Positions 52,199-60,732 of a stretch of 64,000 nucleotides of DNA are shown here, piece after piece; the stretch's first letter is position 1; each line of letters begins with the position of its first letter. Made by a program: the position numbers and the translations under genes. The notes under the pieces were generated by a model that had not been told where the DNA came from, ran no database searches, and saw only the letters and a list, made by a program, of their open reading frames with translations. The stretch is from positions 466,053-530,052 of the forward strand of contig NZ_WBOM01000003.1 in NCBI RefSeq assembly GCF_008973755.1. Reading direction: 5' to 3'. Source of the stretch: Nitrincola alkalilacustris. Lineage in GTDB: Bacteria; Pseudomonadota; Gammaproteobacteria; Pseudomonadales; Balneatricaceae.

Positions 52199-53764
52199 AT
52201 GAACCTGTTAGGTTATGCTCAACGGCTCGGAAAATCGCTGATGCTTCCGATCGCCACGCTCCCGGTTGCTGCCTTGCTGCTTCGCCTTGGAGCGCCGGAT
52301 CTTTTCAATCTTCCCTGGATGTTTCAGGCGGGGTCAGCCATTTTCAGTAATCTGTCACTGATCTTTGCACTCGGCATTGCCGTAGGGCTGGCACGTGATG
52401 AGCATGGCGCGGCTGCACTTGCCGGTGTCATTGGCTGGTTTGTGCTGACAAATACCGCAACCACAGTGAACGACACCATCAATATGGGGGTGTTTTCGGG
52501 CATTATCGCAGGGATAGTGGCCGGGCATGCCTATAACCGCTTCCATGCGGTAAAACTGCCCGATTATCTCGCTTTTTTCGGTGGCAAGCGCTTGGTCCCC
52601 ATCATGACCGGTCTTATCACACTGCTTCTGGGCTTTGTGCTCGGGTATCTCTGGCCTGTGGCACAGCAGGGTATAGATGCCTTTGGTAACGGAGTGATAG
52701 AGTCCGGCAGCATCGGCCAATTTATCTATGGCACGTTCAACAGACTGCTGATTCCAGTAGGGCTACACCACGTTCTGAACAATATTTTCTGGTTTGGTAT
52801 GGGTGAGTGCGTTCAAGTGACCTACGCGGTTGCTGATGCTGTCCGCAATACCTGTCTCGCATCTGATATCGTCAGCAACTTGTCACTCGGGGATTATTTG
52901 CCTGGCATAGATAATGCCGTGGTTACAGCGATCAGCACCACCGCAACCAGTGGCGATCTGCTGCGCTTTGCTGCAGGTGATCCGACGGCAGGTGTGTTCA
53001 TGGCTGGTTTCTACCCCGTGATGATGTTTGGCCTTCCTGGCGCGGCATTGGCAATGTATTTTGCAGCACCTAAAGAGCGTCGTGCGGAAGTGGGCGGAAT
53101 TCTCTTCTCAGCTGCGTTTACAGCGTTTCTGACCGGGGTGACAGAGCCGATTGAGTTCCTCTTCGTGTTCCTGGCACCAGCTCTGTATGTTCTGCATGCT
53201 GTGCTGACAGGTATCTCTCTGGTGGTCGCTAATATCAGTGGCGCTCTGCACGGGTTCGGATTCTCTGCTGGCCTGTTTGATCTTGTGTTGAATTGGAGCG
53301 GAGCGACACGTCCGGTGTTGCTGGTGATTCAGGGTGTCGTATGGTTTGCGCTTTATTTTGTCCTGTTCAGCTTGGCTATTCGCTTCTTCCGCCTGAAAAC
53401 GCCGGGCAATGAATCCATTGATGCCGGTACAGGGACTGAATCCGGGCTCAACGTCTCAGGCTCTACACCGTCGGGTGTATCGGGCCAGTCGCAGCAAACG
53501 CTGGCACGCCAGTATCTGAAAGCGCTCGGTGGGCATGACAATATCAGCCATATAGATGCCTGTATCACGCGCCTGCGCCTGAGCGTCAAGGATCGATCCC
53601 GTGTACAGGAGTCTGCCTTTAAAAAGCTTGGTGCCAAAGGTGTTGTCAGTCTGGGGGAGAAAAACCTGCAGATCATTCTGGGACCACAGGCGGAGATCAT
53701 TGCCGCCGAGTTGCGAATCATCCCGACCGATGAGTCTTTGCAGCAGATTCAACTGCCCGTTTAG
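52199..53764 (+). CDS. nagE: GlcNAc-specific PTS enzyme IIBC (NagE)
   Basis: 521 residues. An EIIC membrane domain (1-390) has the substrate-site loop GVTEPIEFLFVFLAP and GLHHVLNN. A cytoplasmic EIIB (about 440-515) has the phosphocysteine C455 (DACITRLRLSV). N-terminal EIIC then EIIB and no EIIA matches bacteria in which EIIA is fused to HPr and EI, as here. It imports and phosphorylates N-acetylglucosamine. Glucose cannot be excluded from sequence alone, but the downstream nagB and nagA genes favour GlcNAc. Confidence 0.92.
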   Translation: MNLLGYAQRLGKSLMLPIATLPVAALLLRLGAPDLFNLPWMFQAGSAIFSNLSLIFALGIAVGLARDEHGAAALAGVIGWFVLTNTATTVNDTINMGVFSGIIAGIVAGHAYNRFHAVKLPDYLAFFGGKRLVPIMTGLITLLLGFVLGYLWPVAQQGIDAFGNGVIESGSIGQFIYGTFNRLLIPVGLHHVLNNIFWFGMGECVQVTYAVADAVRNTCLASDIVSNLSLGDYLPGIDNAVVTAISTTATSGDLLRFAAGDPTAGVFMAGFYPVMMFGLPGAALAMYFAAPKERRAEVGGILFSAAFTAFLTGVTEPIEFLFVFLAPALYVLHAVLTGISLVVANISGALHGFGFSAGLFDLVLNWSGATRPVLLVIQGVVWFALYFVLFSLAIRFFRLKTPGNESIDAGTGTESGLNVSGSTPSGVSGQSQQTLARQYLKALGGHDNISHIDACITRLRLSVKDRSRVQESAFKKLGAKGVVSLGEKNLQIILGPQAEIIAAELRIIPTDESLQQIQLPV

Positions 53765-53774
53765 ACAGATAAAG

Positions 53775-53811
53775 CCTGAGCGATATATCGGTATCTGTAC
53801 CATCGCTCAGG
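53775..53811 (+). repeat. Intercistronic hairpin between nagE and nagB
   Basis: CCTGAGCGAT (53775-53784) and ATCGCTCAGG (53802-53811) pair perfectly around a 17-base loop, 11 bp after the nagE stop. No T-tract follows. It probably protects or processes the message between the transporter and enzyme genes. Confidence 0.55.
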
Positions 53812-53854
53812 TTGTCTGATTCTGGCCTCATTGGTAAAAAGCAGGAACAAAAGC

Positions 53855-54862
53855 ATGAGTAATAATATGACAAGTTTAATGGCCGCTGAAGCAGCAGAGA
53901 CGGCAGATCGCATTGCCGAGCAACTGGACAAAAACCTGCCTGCCGTACAGCGGGTAGTGGATCTCATCCGCCTTAAAAGACCGGAGCTGGTGTATATGGT
54001 TGGCCGTGGGTCGTCGGATCATGCCGGCGTGTTTGCCAAATATCTGATCGAAATTGAACTGGGGATTCCGGTCACTGCGGCAGCACCCTCTATTGCCAGT
54101 GTTTACCACCGTCAGCTAAAGCTGGAAAAGGCGCTGGTACTGGTGCTGTCTCAGTCCGGCCGCAGCCCTGATATTCTGGCGCAGGTGGCCATGGCGAAGG
54201 CATCTGGGGCGATGATGATTGCCATAGTGAATGATGCTGAATCACCATTGGCGCAAACGGCAGATGTAACTCTGCCAATTCTGGCAGGAGAGGAGCGTGC
54301 TGTTGCCGCTACCAAAAGCTATCTGGCCACGCTCAGCGTGTTGTTGCAACTGGTTGCTTGTTGGTCTGGCAATCAGGAGTTGCAGGAGGGGTTGAAGCGA
54401 TTGCCGGCGCTCTTGAGAGATGCACAGGCACTACCCGCGCAACTGACAGCTGATTCACTCAGGCAGATAAGCCACTGCGTTGTGCTGGGGCGGGGGCTGG
54501 GATATGCCATCGCACGCGAAATTGCGTTGAAATTGAAAGAGGTGTGCGGAATTCAGGCCGAAGCTTTCTCCAGTGCCGAGTTCATTCACGGGCCCGTGAC
54601 ACTGGTGCAGCCAGGTTTCGCTTTGATTTCTGTTGATATTGCAGATGAGAGCCAGGCTGCTCATCTGACGCAGGTGGCAGATATCGAGAGCCGAGGCGGT
54701 CTGATTCAGGTTCTGCATGTTGGGGGATTGACTGCTCATCCCCGACTATTGCCACTGCTGGTGTTGCAGCGCTTTTATCTGGATATTGAAGTGGTGGCGC
54801 GTAGTCTTGGCGTTAATCCTGATGCTCCGCCGGGGCTTAATAAAGTCACACAAACGGTGTAG
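53855..54862 (+). CDS. Glucosamine-6-phosphate deaminase, SIS type (NagB-II)
   Basis: 335 residues with two SIS domains (GRGSSDHAG and SQSGRSPDIL in the first; GRGLGYAIAREIALKLKEV and SAEFIHGP in the second). This GlmS-like isomerase without a glutaminase domain is the NagB-II deaminase of marine gammaproteobacteria, which makes fructose-6-phosphate and ammonia. ATG 53855 has CAGGA 8 bases upstream; an upstream TTG at 53831 is rejected. It is followed by nagA after 2 bp. Confidence 0.9.
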   Translation: MSNNMTSLMAAEAAETADRIAEQLDKNLPAVQRVVDLIRLKRPELVYMVGRGSSDHAGVFAKYLIEIELGIPVTAAAPSIASVYHRQLKLEKALVLVLSQSGRSPDILAQVAMAKASGAMMIAIVNDAESPLAQTADVTLPILAGEERAVAATKSYLATLSVLLQLVACWSGNQELQEGLKRLPALLRDAQALPAQLTADSLRQISHCVVLGRGLGYAIAREIALKLKEVCGIQAEAFSSAEFIHGPVTLVQPGFALISVDIADESQAAHLTQVADIESRGGLIQVLHVGGLTAHPRLLPLLVLQRFYLDIEVVARSLGVNPDAPPGLNKVTQTV

Positions 54863-54864
54863 CC

Positions 54865-56001
54865 ATGATGCAACTACTGAATGTTGAGCGTCTGTTTGAT
54901 GGTGAGTCCTGGCACCAGCATATTGAGGTACAGATCGAAGAGGGAGTGATTCGCTCACTGAAACCTACCGATCCAGATTTTTGTGATGGCATACTGGTGC
55001 CTGGCTTTATAGATCTTCAGGTGAATGGTGGTGGCGGTGTTCTATTCAATGCTTCACCTACTCTCGATACCTTACGCCGGATGGTCAGAGCGCATGCCCG
55101 TTACGGAACGGTAGCTCTGTTACCAACACTGATCACAGATGATCTGAGGGTGATGGAGCGTGCGGCTGATACTCTATCCGAGGCGATCGCGTCGGCAGAG
55201 CCAGGTGTGTTAGGCCTGCATTTTGAAGGACCGCACCTTTCAGCCCCCAAGAAAGGAGTGCATCCGCAGCAGCATATCCGGCCACTCAGCGAGCGAGAGC
55301 TGGCGATCTATGCCCGTCAGGATATCGGTATCAAGTTGGTGACGGTGGCGCCGGAGTGTGTACCCCCTGAACAGATACGACAACTGATCGCGCAACAGGT
55401 GACTGTCTTCCTGGGGCACTCCAACGCCGATGCTGAAACAGTGCTCGCAGCCATTGACGCCGGTGCGCGAGGATTTACCCACCTCTATAATGCCATGTCG
55501 CCTCTGACATCACGTGAACCGGGCATGGTCGGCGTTGCTCTTGTTGACCAATCCACCTGGTGCGGAATAATACTGGATGGTCATCATATGCATCCGCTTG
55601 CTGCCCGTCTTGCCCTGCAAAGCAAACCACAGGGTAAGTTGCTGCTGGTGACGGATGCAATGTCGCCTGTTGGCACCGATGATCAGCATTTTGATCTCTT
55701 TGGGGAACAGGTCACGCGCCAGAATCTGCAACTGACGAACAGCAGAGGGCAGCTGGCAGGCTCCGCACTGGATATGGCATCGGCTGTGCGTTATGCGATC
55801 AATCAGTTGGATGTCAGTGAAGATGAAGCCTTGCGGATGGCTTCGCGCTACCCTGCGCAGTGCCTGGGGTTATCGGCAGGCCTTCTCAGAAAGAGTGATG
55901 CCGCAAGTATGGTATTACTTGATCAGAACTGGCAGGTGCAGCAATGCTGGATCAATGGGATGTGTTTGCCTGCTGTAGATAAAGAGTTGCTAATATGTTA
56001 A
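54865..56001 (+). CDS. nagA: N-acetylglucosamine-6-phosphate deacetylase
   Basis: 378 residues of the amidohydrolase family. Motifs in order: VPGFIDLQVNGGGG, GLHFEGPHLS (metal-binding glutamate), LGHSNADAETV and THLYNAMSPL (metal histidines), DGHHMHP and VTDAMSPVGT (catalytic aspartate). It deacetylates GlcNAc-6-phosphate, giving the substrate for NagB-II. Last gene of the GlcNAc set; an ECHDC3-like gene starts 39 bp on, possibly in the same transcript. Confidence 0.93.
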   Translation: MMQLLNVERLFDGESWHQHIEVQIEEGVIRSLKPTDPDFCDGILVPGFIDLQVNGGGGVLFNASPTLDTLRRMVRAHARYGTVALLPTLITDDLRVMERAADTLSEAIASAEPGVLGLHFEGPHLSAPKKGVHPQQHIRPLSERELAIYARQDIGIKLVTVAPECVPPEQIRQLIAQQVTVFLGHSNADAETVLAAIDAGARGFTHLYNAMSPLTSREPGMVGVALVDQSTWCGIILDGHHMHPLAARLALQSKPQGKLLLVTDAMSPVGTDDQHFDLFGEQVTRQNLQLTNSRGQLAGSALDMASAVRYAINQLDVSEDEALRMASRYPAQCLGLSAGLLRKSDAASMVLLDQNWQVQQCWINGMCLPAVDKELLIC

Positions 56002-56040
56002 AGATTATCGGGATCAATAAATAACTATAAAGGATATAGC

Positions 56041-56844
56041 ATGACCTCTGCCACTGCTTCGGAAGACGCACAGCTTTTACGTCAGGATGATAAAGGCGTT
56101 GCCTGGCTGACCCTTAATCGGCCGCAGGCACGCAACAGCCTGTCACTTGATTTGATCGCGACCCTCCAGGCCGAGCTGGACCAGATCGCCGCAACGCCCT
56201 CCATCCGCGTGGTTGTCTTAGCAGCCAATGGACCTGCGTTCTGTGCCGGACATGATCTTAAGGAGGTCTCCTGTGCTGATCAGATATTCCATCAGATGCT
56301 GTTCAACCGTTGCAGTGAGTTGATGCTGAGTATTCGGCGCTTGCCGCAGCCAGTGATTGCCTGTGTTCAGAGTCTGGCAACGGCTGCTGGCTGTCAGTTG
56401 GTAGCGAGCTGTGATCTTGCGGTGGCAGCTCGCTCAGCCCGCTTCGCGACCCCGGGTGTTCATATCGGCCTGTTCTGCTCTACACCAATGGTGGCGCTGA
56501 CACGTAATGTGCAACCCAAGCAGGCGATGCAACTGTTGCTGACGGGTGATCCGATAGACGCGAATACGGCACTTGCTTATGGACTGGTCAGTCAGGTGGT
56601 GGAGGATGAGGCGCTGCAGGAGGAGACCTGGGCGTTGGCCAGTAAAATTGCAGCCAAGTCGGGCCACACGTTGCGTATTGGCAAAGAGGCCTTCTATCAG
56701 CAACTGGAGATGAGTGAGCCGGATGCCTATGCGCTGACCAGCGAGGTTATGGCAAAGAATCTGCAGATTGACGATGCCAAAGAGGGGATAGCCGCCTTTA
56801 TAGAAAAGCGCCATCCGGTGTGGGAGCAGGACAGGGATCAGTAA
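56041..56844 (+). CDS. ECHDC3-like crotonase-family protein without catalytic glutamates
   Basis: 267 residues of the enoyl-CoA hydratase fold with FCAGHDLKEVS, TAAGCQLVASCDLAVA and FATPGVHIGLFCSTP. In hydratases both catalytic residues are Glu in the positions that here read Q (GCQLV) and G (TPGVH). The same replacements occur in animal ECHDC3, which the sequence matches well. A plain hydratase role is therefore unlikely; a CoA-ester isomerase, hydrolase or structural role is possible. AAAGGATATAGC precedes the ATG. Confidence 0.85.
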   Translation: MTSATASEDAQLLRQDDKGVAWLTLNRPQARNSLSLDLIATLQAELDQIAATPSIRVVVLAANGPAFCAGHDLKEVSCADQIFHQMLFNRCSELMLSIRRLPQPVIACVQSLATAAGCQLVASCDLAVAARSARFATPGVHIGLFCSTPMVALTRNVQPKQAMQLLLTGDPIDANTALAYGLVSQVVEDEALQEETWALASKIAAKSGHTLRIGKEAFYQQLEMSEPDAYALTSEVMAKNLQIDDAKEGIAAFIEKRHPVWEQDRDQ

Positions 56845-56881
56845 CTGACTCTGCTTTATTTAATGCTTATGGCTGCTCAGA

Positions 56882-57307
56882 TCACTCCTGAGATGCACCA
56901 AACTGTGCAAACACCTCGGCACCTGTCATGTTCTTCGTTGTATTGGCAAAGTCGTAATAGGCCGGTTTTTCATCAATGAATACCTGATGGTCAAACTGCC
57001 ACTGGTCATTTGCAAACAGTCCAGCTGGAATGGCATGGAAGCCACCCTCTTTAAGACGATAAAAGAGGTGGGTGCCACACTCACGACAGAAACCACGCTC
57101 GGCCCAGTCGGATGAGTTGAATACCCCGATATGTGCTTCGCCGTCGAATTTAACGTCATCCCCACATTCCAGCGCCATCAGTGGTCCACCGCCCCATTTG
57201 CGACAGATGCTGCAGTGGCAGGCGCCAACGCTCTGGTTCTGAACGGTCGCTTCCAGGCTGACGGCTCCACAAAGGCACTGTCCCTGTAAGGTCTGTTGTT
57301 CTGACAT
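56882..57307 (-). CDS. GFA-family (glutathione-dependent formaldehyde-activating-like) zinc protein
   Basis: 141 residues with the cysteine layout of the Gfa/CENP-V fold: QCLCGAVSL, CHCSICRKWGG and FCRECGTHLFYRL, which would hold two zinc ions. Family members were proposed to aid S-hydroxymethylglutathione formation, but most have unknown substrates. GGAGTG is 6 bases upstream of the ATG. Lies alone, divergent from the MOSC gene. Confidence 0.85.
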   Translation of the reverse strand: MSEQQTLQGQCLCGAVSLEATVQNQSVGACHCSICRKWGGGPLMALECGDDVKFDGEAHIGVFNSSDWAERGFCRECGTHLFYRLKEGGFHAIPAGLFANDQWQFDHQVFIDEKPAYYDFANTTKNMTGAEVFAQFGASQE

Positions 57308-57482
57308 GGTTCACTCCTTGATTACTGATTGAGGAAGAATAAGTTGTAGTAGTCGTGCTGATTCAGAATTCTAGCAGCCGATGGAGATTTTCGCCTCTAC
57401 TCCCGATCCTGCATTTAATTACTGAATATATCCCGCTACAATCAATCGCTTCCCGCCCGTATTCAGTCACAGGATGTTGATA

Positions 57483-58337
57483 ATGTTTGAAGTGGTTGCG
57501 CTGACTATCTATCCCGTTAAATCCCTGCAGGGGATTTCATTGAACGACGCTCAGTTGGATGTTCGTGGGCTGGCCCATGACCGTAACTGGATGATAGTGG
57601 ATGATAACGGTCACTTTGTCACTCAGCGCCAGATCCCGAAGATGGCGACCATCCGTGTGGCACTATCGGATCAGTCGCTGGTGTTGTCTCATGCCGAGGT
57701 TGAAGATCTTAAGGTGTCGTTGCAACTGGAGTCACCTGTTCGGCGCGATGTCGTTGTCTGGGGCGATCAGTGTAAAGGACTGGATGCCGGTGATGAGGCA
57801 TCCACCTGGTTGACGGCAGTGCTGGGTGAGTACAAAGGGCAGAAACTGCATCTGGTTCGCTTTGCCGATGATACCCGGAGGAACGTTGACCCCGACTACT
57901 TGCAGGATGAAGAGGCTCATACAGCCTTTTCTGATGGTTTTCCTTTTTTGATTGCCACTGAAGCGTCTCTTGACGCGTTGAACCAGCAGTTGCGTGAGCG
58001 TGGTGCCAGCCCGGTGGGTATGGAGCGCTTTCGTCCCAGTATCGTGCTGCGTGGTATTGATAGTGCAGGGCAACCCTTTGCGGAGGATGGTTGGAGGCAA
58101 GTGAAAGAACAGAGCGGGGCATATGAACTGGGGATACGCAAACCCTGCCAGCGTTGCAAAATTACCACCGTCGATCAACAAACGGGGCAGATCTCAGAGC
58201 CAGCCGAGCCCTTGCGCACGCTGGCTGCGATGAATACCCAACCGACACACAAAGGGGCGTTCTTTGGGCAGAATGCCATCTTGTCATCAGGGGAGGGTGT
58301 AACAATAGCGGTGGGTGACAGGCTGCTGGCCGAGTGA
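57483..58337 (+). CDS. MOSC-domain molybdenum-cofactor protein (YcbX-like)
   Basis: 284 residues: a MOSC_N beta-barrel domain (about 1-115, VVALTIYPVKSLQGI) and a MOSC domain (about 125-280) with the likely Moco-binding cysteine in RKPCQRCKITTVD. YcbX uses this pair to reduce N-hydroxylated bases, but has an added ferredoxin domain that is absent here, so another electron donor is needed. ATG 57483 fits AGGATG 8 bases upstream better than ATG 57474. Confidence 0.85.
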   Translation: MFEVVALTIYPVKSLQGISLNDAQLDVRGLAHDRNWMIVDDNGHFVTQRQIPKMATIRVALSDQSLVLSHAEVEDLKVSLQLESPVRRDVVVWGDQCKGLDAGDEASTWLTAVLGEYKGQKLHLVRFADDTRRNVDPDYLQDEEAHTAFSDGFPFLIATEASLDALNQQLRERGASPVGMERFRPSIVLRGIDSAGQPFAEDGWRQVKEQSGAYELGIRKPCQRCKITTVDQQTGQISEPAEPLRTLAAMNTQPTHKGAFFGQNAILSSGEGVTIAVGDRLLAE

Positions 58338-58368
58338 GTGGCACGGCAGCCTGAGTTTCAACAGTGCA

Positions 58369-58935
58369 TCAAGCCCGTGACAGGTACTTGCCGGTTTCGG
58401 TATTGATCTTCACCTTGTCGCCAGTCTCCAGATACTCAGGCACCTGAAGCTCCAGACCTGTCGCGAACAGGGCAGGTTTGGTGCGACTCGTAGCACTGGC
58501 AGACTTCATCGCCGGTACGGTTTCGATAATCTCCATCACCACTGTCGGTGGCAGGGCCAGCGCGATCATGTTGCCATCGACCAGCAGGGCCATCAGCCCT
58601 TCCATACCATCAGAGATGAACGGGATCTGATCTTCAATGGTTTCCTGATCGATGCTGTACTGGCTATAGTCTTCTGCATCCATAAAGGTCAGCAGATTGT
58701 CTTCACGGTACAGGTAGGAAACACGACGCCTTTCCAGCTGTATATCCTTGATGATGTCGTCACCAACATAGGTTTCTTCATGCTTGCGGCCGCCGGGAAC
58801 CTGGCTGAAGCGGACTTTATACAGCGTTGCAGCACCACGTGCCGAGGGGCTTTTTACATCGACAGTCTGGGCTATATAGAGGTTGCCGTTGATCTCGACG
58901 ACATGGCCGCGTTTGATTTCAGATGCCTTTGGCAT
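58369..58935 (-). CDS. yeiP: Elongation factor P-like protein YeiP/EfpL
   Basis: 188 residues of the EF-P family, YeiP branch, starting at MPKASEIKRG. The loop that reaches the ribosomal peptidyl-transferase centre reads KSPSARGAATLYK, with arginine 33 at the tip in place of EF-P's lysine, which marks the EfpL subgroup. The C terminus LQVPEYLETGDKVKINTETG is standard. The long in-frame extension to 59073 has no site and is rejected; ATG 58935 has GAGAAG upstream. It relieves ribosome stalling at difficult peptide sequences. Confidence 0.92.
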   Translation of the reverse strand: MPKASEIKRGHVVEINGNLYIAQTVDVKSPSARGAATLYKVRFSQVPGGRKHEETYVGDDIIKDIQLERRRVSYLYREDNLLTFMDAEDYSQYSIDQETIEDQIPFISDGMEGLMALLVDGNMIALALPPTVVMEIIETVPAMKSASATSRTKPALFATGLELQVPEYLETGDKVKINTETGKYLSRA

Positions 58936-59125
58936 GGTTTTCTTCTCAGAAAGTTGTCTTGTTGGCCGGCCGACTCTTATCCCGGGTGCATCGGATCGGC
59001 ACCTGTACAGTTGAGTAGGCTCTGGAGTCTGTTTGGCGACAGTCATAACTGCCGGTGGCGAATTGTATTCCACTCCGGGTTATGATTCGATCTCTGAATA
59101 CAGATTTTTTTGAGGATTCTGAAAC

Positions 59126-59611
59126 ATGTCTGAGCAGCTTCTCTTAATGGGTGAGGGCAAGGTGCTGCCCGAGTGGATCGATTACAACCAGCATATGAAT
59201 GTGGCGTATTATGTGCTGGCATTTGATCACGCCACTGACGCGCTGCTGGCACATCTGGGAATGGATGCAGAGTATCCGACACGAGAGGGTGGATCATCCT
59301 TTGCGCTGGAGATGCATGTCACCTATGATCGTGAGCTGCAGTGCGATGAGCCCTATCTGATCTATACGCAACTGCTGGATGCTGACAGCAAACGACTGCA
59401 CTTTTTCCATCAGATGATCCACGCCACTGAAGGCTGGCTGGCCGCCACGAATGAGGTGATCACCCTGCACGTCGGCATGGCAGAGCGCCGAGCAGCGCCT
59501 TTCCCGCCAGGGGTTCAAGAGCAGGTTGATCAGCTGTTTGCAGCACACCAGAACCTGCCAAGGCCCGACAAAGCGGGCAGGGTGATTGGCATCCGGCGTA
59601 AAACTGACTGA
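59126..59611 (+). CDS. Hot-dog acyl-CoA thioesterase
   Basis: 161 residues with the 4HBT-type hot-dog fold. WIDYNQHMNVAYYVLAFDHA carries the acidic/asparagine active-site region and the long helix, followed by ALEMHVTYDRELQ and a beta strand VITLHVG. It resembles the betainyl-CoA thioesterase domain that in some bacteria is fused to carnitine dehydrogenase. Here it stands alone, so the substrate is not certain. No carnitine genes are nearby. Confidence 0.8.
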   Translation: MSEQLLLMGEGKVLPEWIDYNQHMNVAYYVLAFDHATDALLAHLGMDAEYPTREGGSSFALEMHVTYDRELQCDEPYLIYTQLLDADSKRLHFFHQMIHATEGWLAATNEVITLHVGMAERRAAPFPPGVQEQVDQLFAAHQNLPRPDKAGRVIGIRRKTD

Positions 59612-59641
59612 CTCTGCTTATATAAAAAACATGGAGAGAAA

Positions 59642-60334
59642 ATGAAAACGATCGGTTTATTGGGCGGAATGAGCTGGGAATCCACCGTTAGTTACTATCA
59701 GGCTATCAACCAGGGCGTTAAACAGGTGCTGGGCGGCCTGCACTCGGCCAAAGTGGTGCTTCACAGCGTCGATTTCGCAGAGATCGAAGCACTGCAGCAT
59801 CGTGGTGAATGGGATGAAACCGGGCGAATTCTGAGTGAAGCGGCACGCTCGGTTGAAGCGGGTGGTGCTGATTTTTTGCTGATCTGTACCAACACGATGC
59901 ACAAGGTTGCCGATCAGATCCAGGCGGCTATCGATATCCCGATACTGCATATTGCCGATGCCACCGCCGAAGTGCTCAGGCAGGATGGGATTCGGCGAGT
60001 TGGGCTGCTGGGCACACGCTTTACGATGGAACAGCCCTTTTACCGCTCCCGACTGGAAGATCATTTCGGCATCGAGGTGCTGGTACCGGATGAGTCTGAA
60101 CGTGATGATGTGCATCGCATCATCTACTCCGAATTGTGTCTGGGCAAGATCGAGCCCCACTCACGCACTCGTTACCTCGAGATTATCGCCTCACTAGAGC
60201 AGCGCGGTGCGCAGGCCGTCATCCTCGGCTGTACCGAGATTGCATTGCTGGTCAGCCCATCGGATACATCAACACCCCTGTATGACACCACCGCGATTCA
60301 TGCGGCGCGGGCAGTCAGAGAGGCGCTGTCTTAA
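59642..60334 (+). CDS. Aspartate/glutamate racemase family protein
   Basis: 230 residues with the two catalytic cysteines of the family, LLICTNTMHK and VILGCTEIALL, and the N terminus KTIGLLGGMSWESTVSYY seen in RacX/YgeA-type aspartate racemases. It interconverts amino-acid enantiomers without PLP. GGAGAGAAA lies before the ATG. It is 30 bp downstream of the thioesterase, and its 3' end borders the hipBA promoter. Confidence 0.88.
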   Translation: MKTIGLLGGMSWESTVSYYQAINQGVKQVLGGLHSAKVVLHSVDFAEIEALQHRGEWDETGRILSEAARSVEAGGADFLLICTNTMHKVADQIQAAIDIPILHIADATAEVLRQDGIRRVGLLGTRFTMEQPFYRSRLEDHFGIEVLVPDESERDDVHRIIYSELCLGKIEPHSRTRYLEIIASLEQRGAQAVILGCTEIALLVSPSDTSTPLYDTTAIHAARAVREALS

Positions 60335-60372
60335 GTTTCAGCGCCCATTTGCATCATGCACAAATGAATACT

Positions 60373-60405
60373 ATAGTTTCCTTTAAGCGCTATAAGGAAC
60401 ACTAT
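60373..60405 (+). promoter_or_regulatory. Palindromic operator upstream of hipB
   Basis: TTCCTT (60378-60383) and AAGGAA (60394-60399) frame an AGCGCT core, with outer ATAGT (60373-60377) and ACTAT (60401-60405) extending the symmetry. It lies 13 bp before ATG 60418. HipB proteins bind symmetrical sites of similar span before their own genes. Confidence 0.55.
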
Positions 60406-60417
60406 GGTATTCATTTT

Positions 60418-60732
60418 ATGAAAAATCTGTCATCCCCGGCTGAAATTGCATTGCAGCAGTTAGGCGAACATCTTCAGATTGCACGCAAGAGCCGGCGCTG
60501 GACGCAAGCAGAGGTTCAGGCTCGCACAGGATTATCACGCGTCACCATCCGCAGAATTGAGCAGGGCTATCCTGGCGTGACGATGGGCAACCTGGCAACC
60601 CTGCTGGCACTTTACGGACGGGTAGAAGCACTTGCTCATATCATCGAGCCGGAACAGGATCTGCTCGCATTGAACTTTGATCTGCCACGCAGAATCCGGC
60701 AGAGCCGAAAAGAGTATGACAATGACTTCTGA
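60418..60732 (+). CDS. hipB: HipB-like antitoxin (XRE helix-turn-helix)
   Basis: 104 residues. The helix-turn-helix runs at about 20-70 (WTQAEVQARTGLSRVTIRRI), and a short tail rich in arginine ends the protein. ATG 60418 (MKNLSS) is chosen; a longer frame to 60349 runs across the palindromic operator and is unlikely. HipB binds its operator and neutralises the HipA kinase. It overlaps hipA by 11 bases. Confidence 0.82.
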   Translation: MKNLSSPAEIALQQLGEHLQIARKSRRWTQAEVQARTGLSRVTIRRIEQGYPGVTMGNLATLLALYGRVEALAHIIEPEQDLLALNFDLPRRIRQSRKEYDNDF

